Shown here one piece after another: positions 52,141 through 53,732 of a DNA stretch of 53,732 bases. The stretch covers positions 117,575 to 171,306 of the forward strand of contig NZ_LMHT01000035.1 of NCBI RefSeq assembly GCF_001429025.1, in the 5' to 3' direction. The DNA is from Phenylobacterium sp. Root700 (GTDB lineage: Bacteria; Pseudomonadota; Alphaproteobacteria; Caulobacterales; Caulobacteraceae). How positions within the stretch are numbered: the stretch's first letter is position 1; the number at the start of each line of letters is the position of its first letter. Below the pieces are notes generated by a model, which was not told the origin of the DNA, did not search any database, and saw nothing but the letters and a program-made list of their open reading frames with translations. The translations under genes and the position numbers were made by a program.

Positions 52141-52977
52141 TTAGCCGCCGCGGAAGAGCTGCAGGATCACCTGCGGCTGCGAGTTGGCGATCGACAGCGC
52201 CTGCGCGCCGAGCTGCTGCTGCACCTGCAACGACTGCAGCCTGGCGCTTTCCTTGGCGATATCGGCGTCCACCAGATTGCCGATCCCGCTCTCCAGAACG
52301 TCCTGCAGCTTGGTGACGAAGGTGACGTGTTTTTCGATCTGCTTGGATTGCGCACCCATCTCGGCGAGCGACGCCGTGATTTTGCCGATCGCCAGATCGA
52401 GCGTGGCGAGCACCGCCTTGGTCGCCGACGTCGTCCCGGTCAGGTTGGTGCCGTCTAGGTCGATGTTCGCGCCGCTGATGGTGAAGTCCTGCGGCGTCAG
52501 GGCGATGTAGCTGTCGCCGTCCGAGTTCGCCAGGAAGTTGAGGTCCGCCGTCAACGTGCCGTTCAGCACCGAGACCCCGTCGAACTCCGCCGACGCCGCG
52601 AACTGGCTGATCGCCTTGAGCAGGGTCTGATACTCGTCGTCGAAGGCCTTGCGGGTCGTCTGCGAGGCCGAGTCTTCCGAGGCGCCGACCACCTTCTCGC
52701 GCATCTGCACGAGAATATCGCTGATCTGCTGACCGGCGGTCAGGGCCACGTCGGTGATCGAGGTGGCGCGGTCCAAGCTCATCTTTACGGCGCTGAGCGA
52801 CGAGAAGTCCGCGCGCTGCTTCTGGGCGATGGCGTAGACGGCCGCGTTGTCCTTGGCGTTCGCCACGCGCAGACCGGTGTTGATCCTGCTTTGAACCTGC
52901 TCCAGCTTCTCATTCGTCGCCGAGAGGTTCTGAAGCGCAATCAGCGCCGACTTGTTCGTATTGACGCTCATCGGCAT
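52141..52977 (-). CDS. fljJ: Flagellin FljJ-like
   Basis: A 278-residue flagellin with conserved D0/D1 ends and a short middle: MPMSVNTNKSALIALQNLSATNEKLEQVQSRINTGLRVANAKDNAAVYAIAQKQR and ESARLQSLQVQQQLGAQALSIANSQPQVILQLFRGG. The start MPMSVNTN, rather than the ALNSINTN type of the major flagellins, and the position beside flaEY favour FljJ, the minor flagellin near the hook. The ATG 52977 has AAGGAG about eight bases upstream. Exported by the flagellar type III apparatus. The C-terminus carries two extra glycines relative to the neighbouring flagellin. Confidence 0.9.
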   Translation of the reverse strand: MPMSVNTNKSALIALQNLSATNEKLEQVQSRINTGLRVANAKDNAAVYAIAQKQRADFSSLSAVKMSLDRATSITDVALTAGQQISDILVQMREKVVGASEDSASQTTRKAFDDEYQTLLKAISQFAASAEFDGVSVLNGTLTADLNFLANSDGDSYIALTPQDFTISGANIDLDGTNLTGTTSATKAVLATLDLAIGKITASLAEMGAQSKQIEKHVTFVTKLQDVLESGIGNLVDADIAKESARLQSLQVQQQLGAQALSIANSQPQVILQLFRGG

Positions 52978-53013
52978 GGCGCTGATCTCCTTCAGAGGAC
53001 CCATGGTTGACGC

Positions 53014-53027
53014 GCGACTCGCACGCC
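53014..53027 (-). promoter_or_regulatory. Possible sigma-54 promoter of fljJ
   Basis: On the minus strand GG (53027-53026), ten bases, GC (53015-53014): the core reads CGGCGT-GCGAG-TCGC, a partial match to TGGCAC-N5-TTGC. Transcription would start near 53003, about 26 bases before the ATG, which is a sensible leader. Flagellins in Caulobacter are known to be sigma-54/FlbD-dependent. Match is imperfect. Confidence 0.35.
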
Positions 53028-53145
53028 GGAAACATGGTTAACGCTAGGGAGAGCATGGTTTCCGGAAGGTTAACGGCCAGACGTCAAACACCGCAAACCG
53101 TTGCTACGGTTGCGGTTACGGCCCCGAACCAGGCCGTAGATCAGA

Positions 53146-53160
53146 GCCCGAAAACCGGGC
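53146..53160. repeat. Small hairpin between flaG and fljJ
   Basis: GCCCG-AAAAC-CGGGC, a five-bp stem 11 bases after the flaG stop. It may be a weak 3' structure of flaG; no U-tract follows. Confidence 0.4.
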
Positions 53161-53170
53161 GAAAGGCCCC

Positions 53171-53461
53171 TCAGGCCTGGGTGGCGATCACCGCGCCGGC
53201 CTCATAGGCCTCGGCGTCGCGCATCTTCAGAACCTCGGCGCGCGGCAGCTGCAAGATCACCTCGCCGGTGCGGCGGTCGATGGTCTTGTAGACAAAGATC
53301 CCAGCCTGCCCGCTCTCCTCGATGACGAGGCGAAGATCGGGCTCGGCGGCCGGCGGCGGCTCACGAACCGGAGCTGACCGACGAACGGGCGGGGACGGCT
53401 TGACCACCTGCGCAAGCTCCACTTCCGGAAGCGCGGCGACGGCTGAAAGCTTATTCTCCAT
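53171..53461 (-). CDS. flaG: FlaG-family flagellar protein
   Basis: A 96-residue protein. The C-terminal half fits FlaG (IFVYKTIDRRTGEVILQLPRAEVLKMRDA; family pattern V-D-x-x-T-G-E-V-I-x-Q-x-P). The N-terminal half is Pro-rich and variable (VVKPSPPVRRSAPVREPPPAAEP). FlaG affects filament length in other bacteria. It sits between two flagellin genes on the same strand. Confidence 0.82.
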   Translation of the reverse strand: MENKLSAVAALPEVELAQVVKPSPPVRRSAPVREPPPAAEPDLRLVIEESGQAGIFVYKTIDRRTGEVILQLPRAEVLKMRDAEAYEAGAVIATQA

Positions 53462-53511
53462 GACATCACTCGCCCGCCGTTTTCAGGATCGGGCGATCCC
53501 ATCTGGGCGTA

Positions 53512-53541
53512 GGCGGCGGGAAGGTCTCCCTCCCCGCCGCC
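53512..53541 (-). terminator. Strong hairpin between flagellin and flaG
   Basis: A 13-bp stem with one mismatch (GGCGGCGGGGAGG-GAGA-CCTTCCCGCCGCC on the minus strand), 35 bases after the flagellin stop. No U-tract. It may protect the abundant flagellin mRNA 3' end or attenuate read-through into flaG. Confidence 0.5.
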
Positions 53542-53575
53542 GCCGCTGAGCGCGTCGAGCGCGCCCTGGATCGTC

Positions 53576-53732
53576 TTAGCGGAACAGGCCGAGCAGGATG
53601 CCCGACGACTGGTTGGCGATGGAGAGGGCCTGGACGCCAAGCTGTTGCTTGGTTTGCAGGGCCTGCAGTTTCGCGCTTTCCTTGGCGAGGTCGGCGTCCA
53701 CCAGGTTGCCAATACCGGAGTCCAGGGTGTCC
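53576..53732 (-). CDS. Flagellin, C-terminal fragment at window edge
   Basis: The minus strand encodes [23 protein letters not shown] ... [16 protein letters not shown] and a stop at 53578-53576: the conserved D0 helix of an alphaproteobacterial flagellin. About 52 codons are visible; the rest lies beyond the window. By position it should be FljL or FljK, but the symbol cannot be fixed from the tail. Confidence 0.92.
   Translation of the reverse strand, partial: DTLDSGIGNLVDADLAKESAKLQALQTKQQLGVQALSIANQSSGILLGLFR

Noticed and set aside
49634..52144. 836-codon frame opposite flaEY
   Set aside because: Antisense shadow with Arg/Gly/Ala/His bias typical of GC-rich DNA; no domain or signal.

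Overview
The window is about 53.7 kb of GC-rich chromosomal DNA from an alphaproteobacterium of the Caulobacter type. The support is a flagellin locus with a FlaEY-like regulator beside an FljJ-like flagellin, a gyrA/ssb neighbourhood, TonB-dependent receptor genes under FecI/FecR-type control, a guaB-MAPEG-rsmB-guaA operon and many GTG/TTG starts. I see no phage, insertion sequence, integrase, CRISPR array or rRNA operon; it reads as core chromosome with a few accessory islands.

Layout, left to right. 1-371: upstream region with two identical 10-bp palindromes. 372-8609: a secreted PQQ dehydrogenase (+) convergent with a leftward unit of ECF sigma factor, FecR-type anti-sigma factor, TonB-dependent receptor and PhoD-type phosphatase. 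8682-13456: the leftward guaB-MAPEG-rsmB-guaA operon. 13516-15685: a frameshifted MFS transporter divergent from a LysR regulator whose 3' end runs into a palindromic repeat. 15790-17621: rlmE and ppx/gppA, divergent from hspQ and phhA. 19237-25573: leftward tamA-tamB plus a small lipoprotein. 25789-29236: a rightward three-gene cassette (circularly permuted ATP-grasp, alpha-E protein, transglutaminase-like protein), the best candidate in the window for a poorly described pathway. 29254-32174: palindromic repeats and a cysT-cysW-cysA sulfate transporter with no binding-protein gene beside it. 32425-35845: a small exported protein, tRNA-Lys(UUU), a lipoprotein and the queuosine genes queA-tgt. 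35909-37827: tandem membrane-anchored EEP-family proteins. 37819-43599: gyrA, coaD, two cyclophilins, an HD protein and a coiled-coil protein, all leftward. 43711-49047: sodC, an MFS-amidase pair, ssb and two small CW-motif envelope proteins. 49097-53732: flaEY, fljJ, flaG and a truncated flagellin.

Functionally the window mixes housekeeping (GMP synthesis, rRNA/tRNA modification, DNA topology, CoA synthesis, outer-membrane assembly) with nutrient scavenging (TonB receptor plus phosphatase, sulfate uptake, phenylalanine hydroxylation) and flagellar filament synthesis. Observations most worth a second look are: the ATP-grasp/alpha-E/transglutaminase cassette; a Tgt lacking two of the three usual zinc cysteines; GyrA with Ala and Phe at the two main quinolone-contact positions; a three-member family of small envelope proteins sharing a G-x-C-W signature, one of them directly behind tamB; and the paired TGTGATCACA palindromes upstream of the PQQ dehydrogenase.
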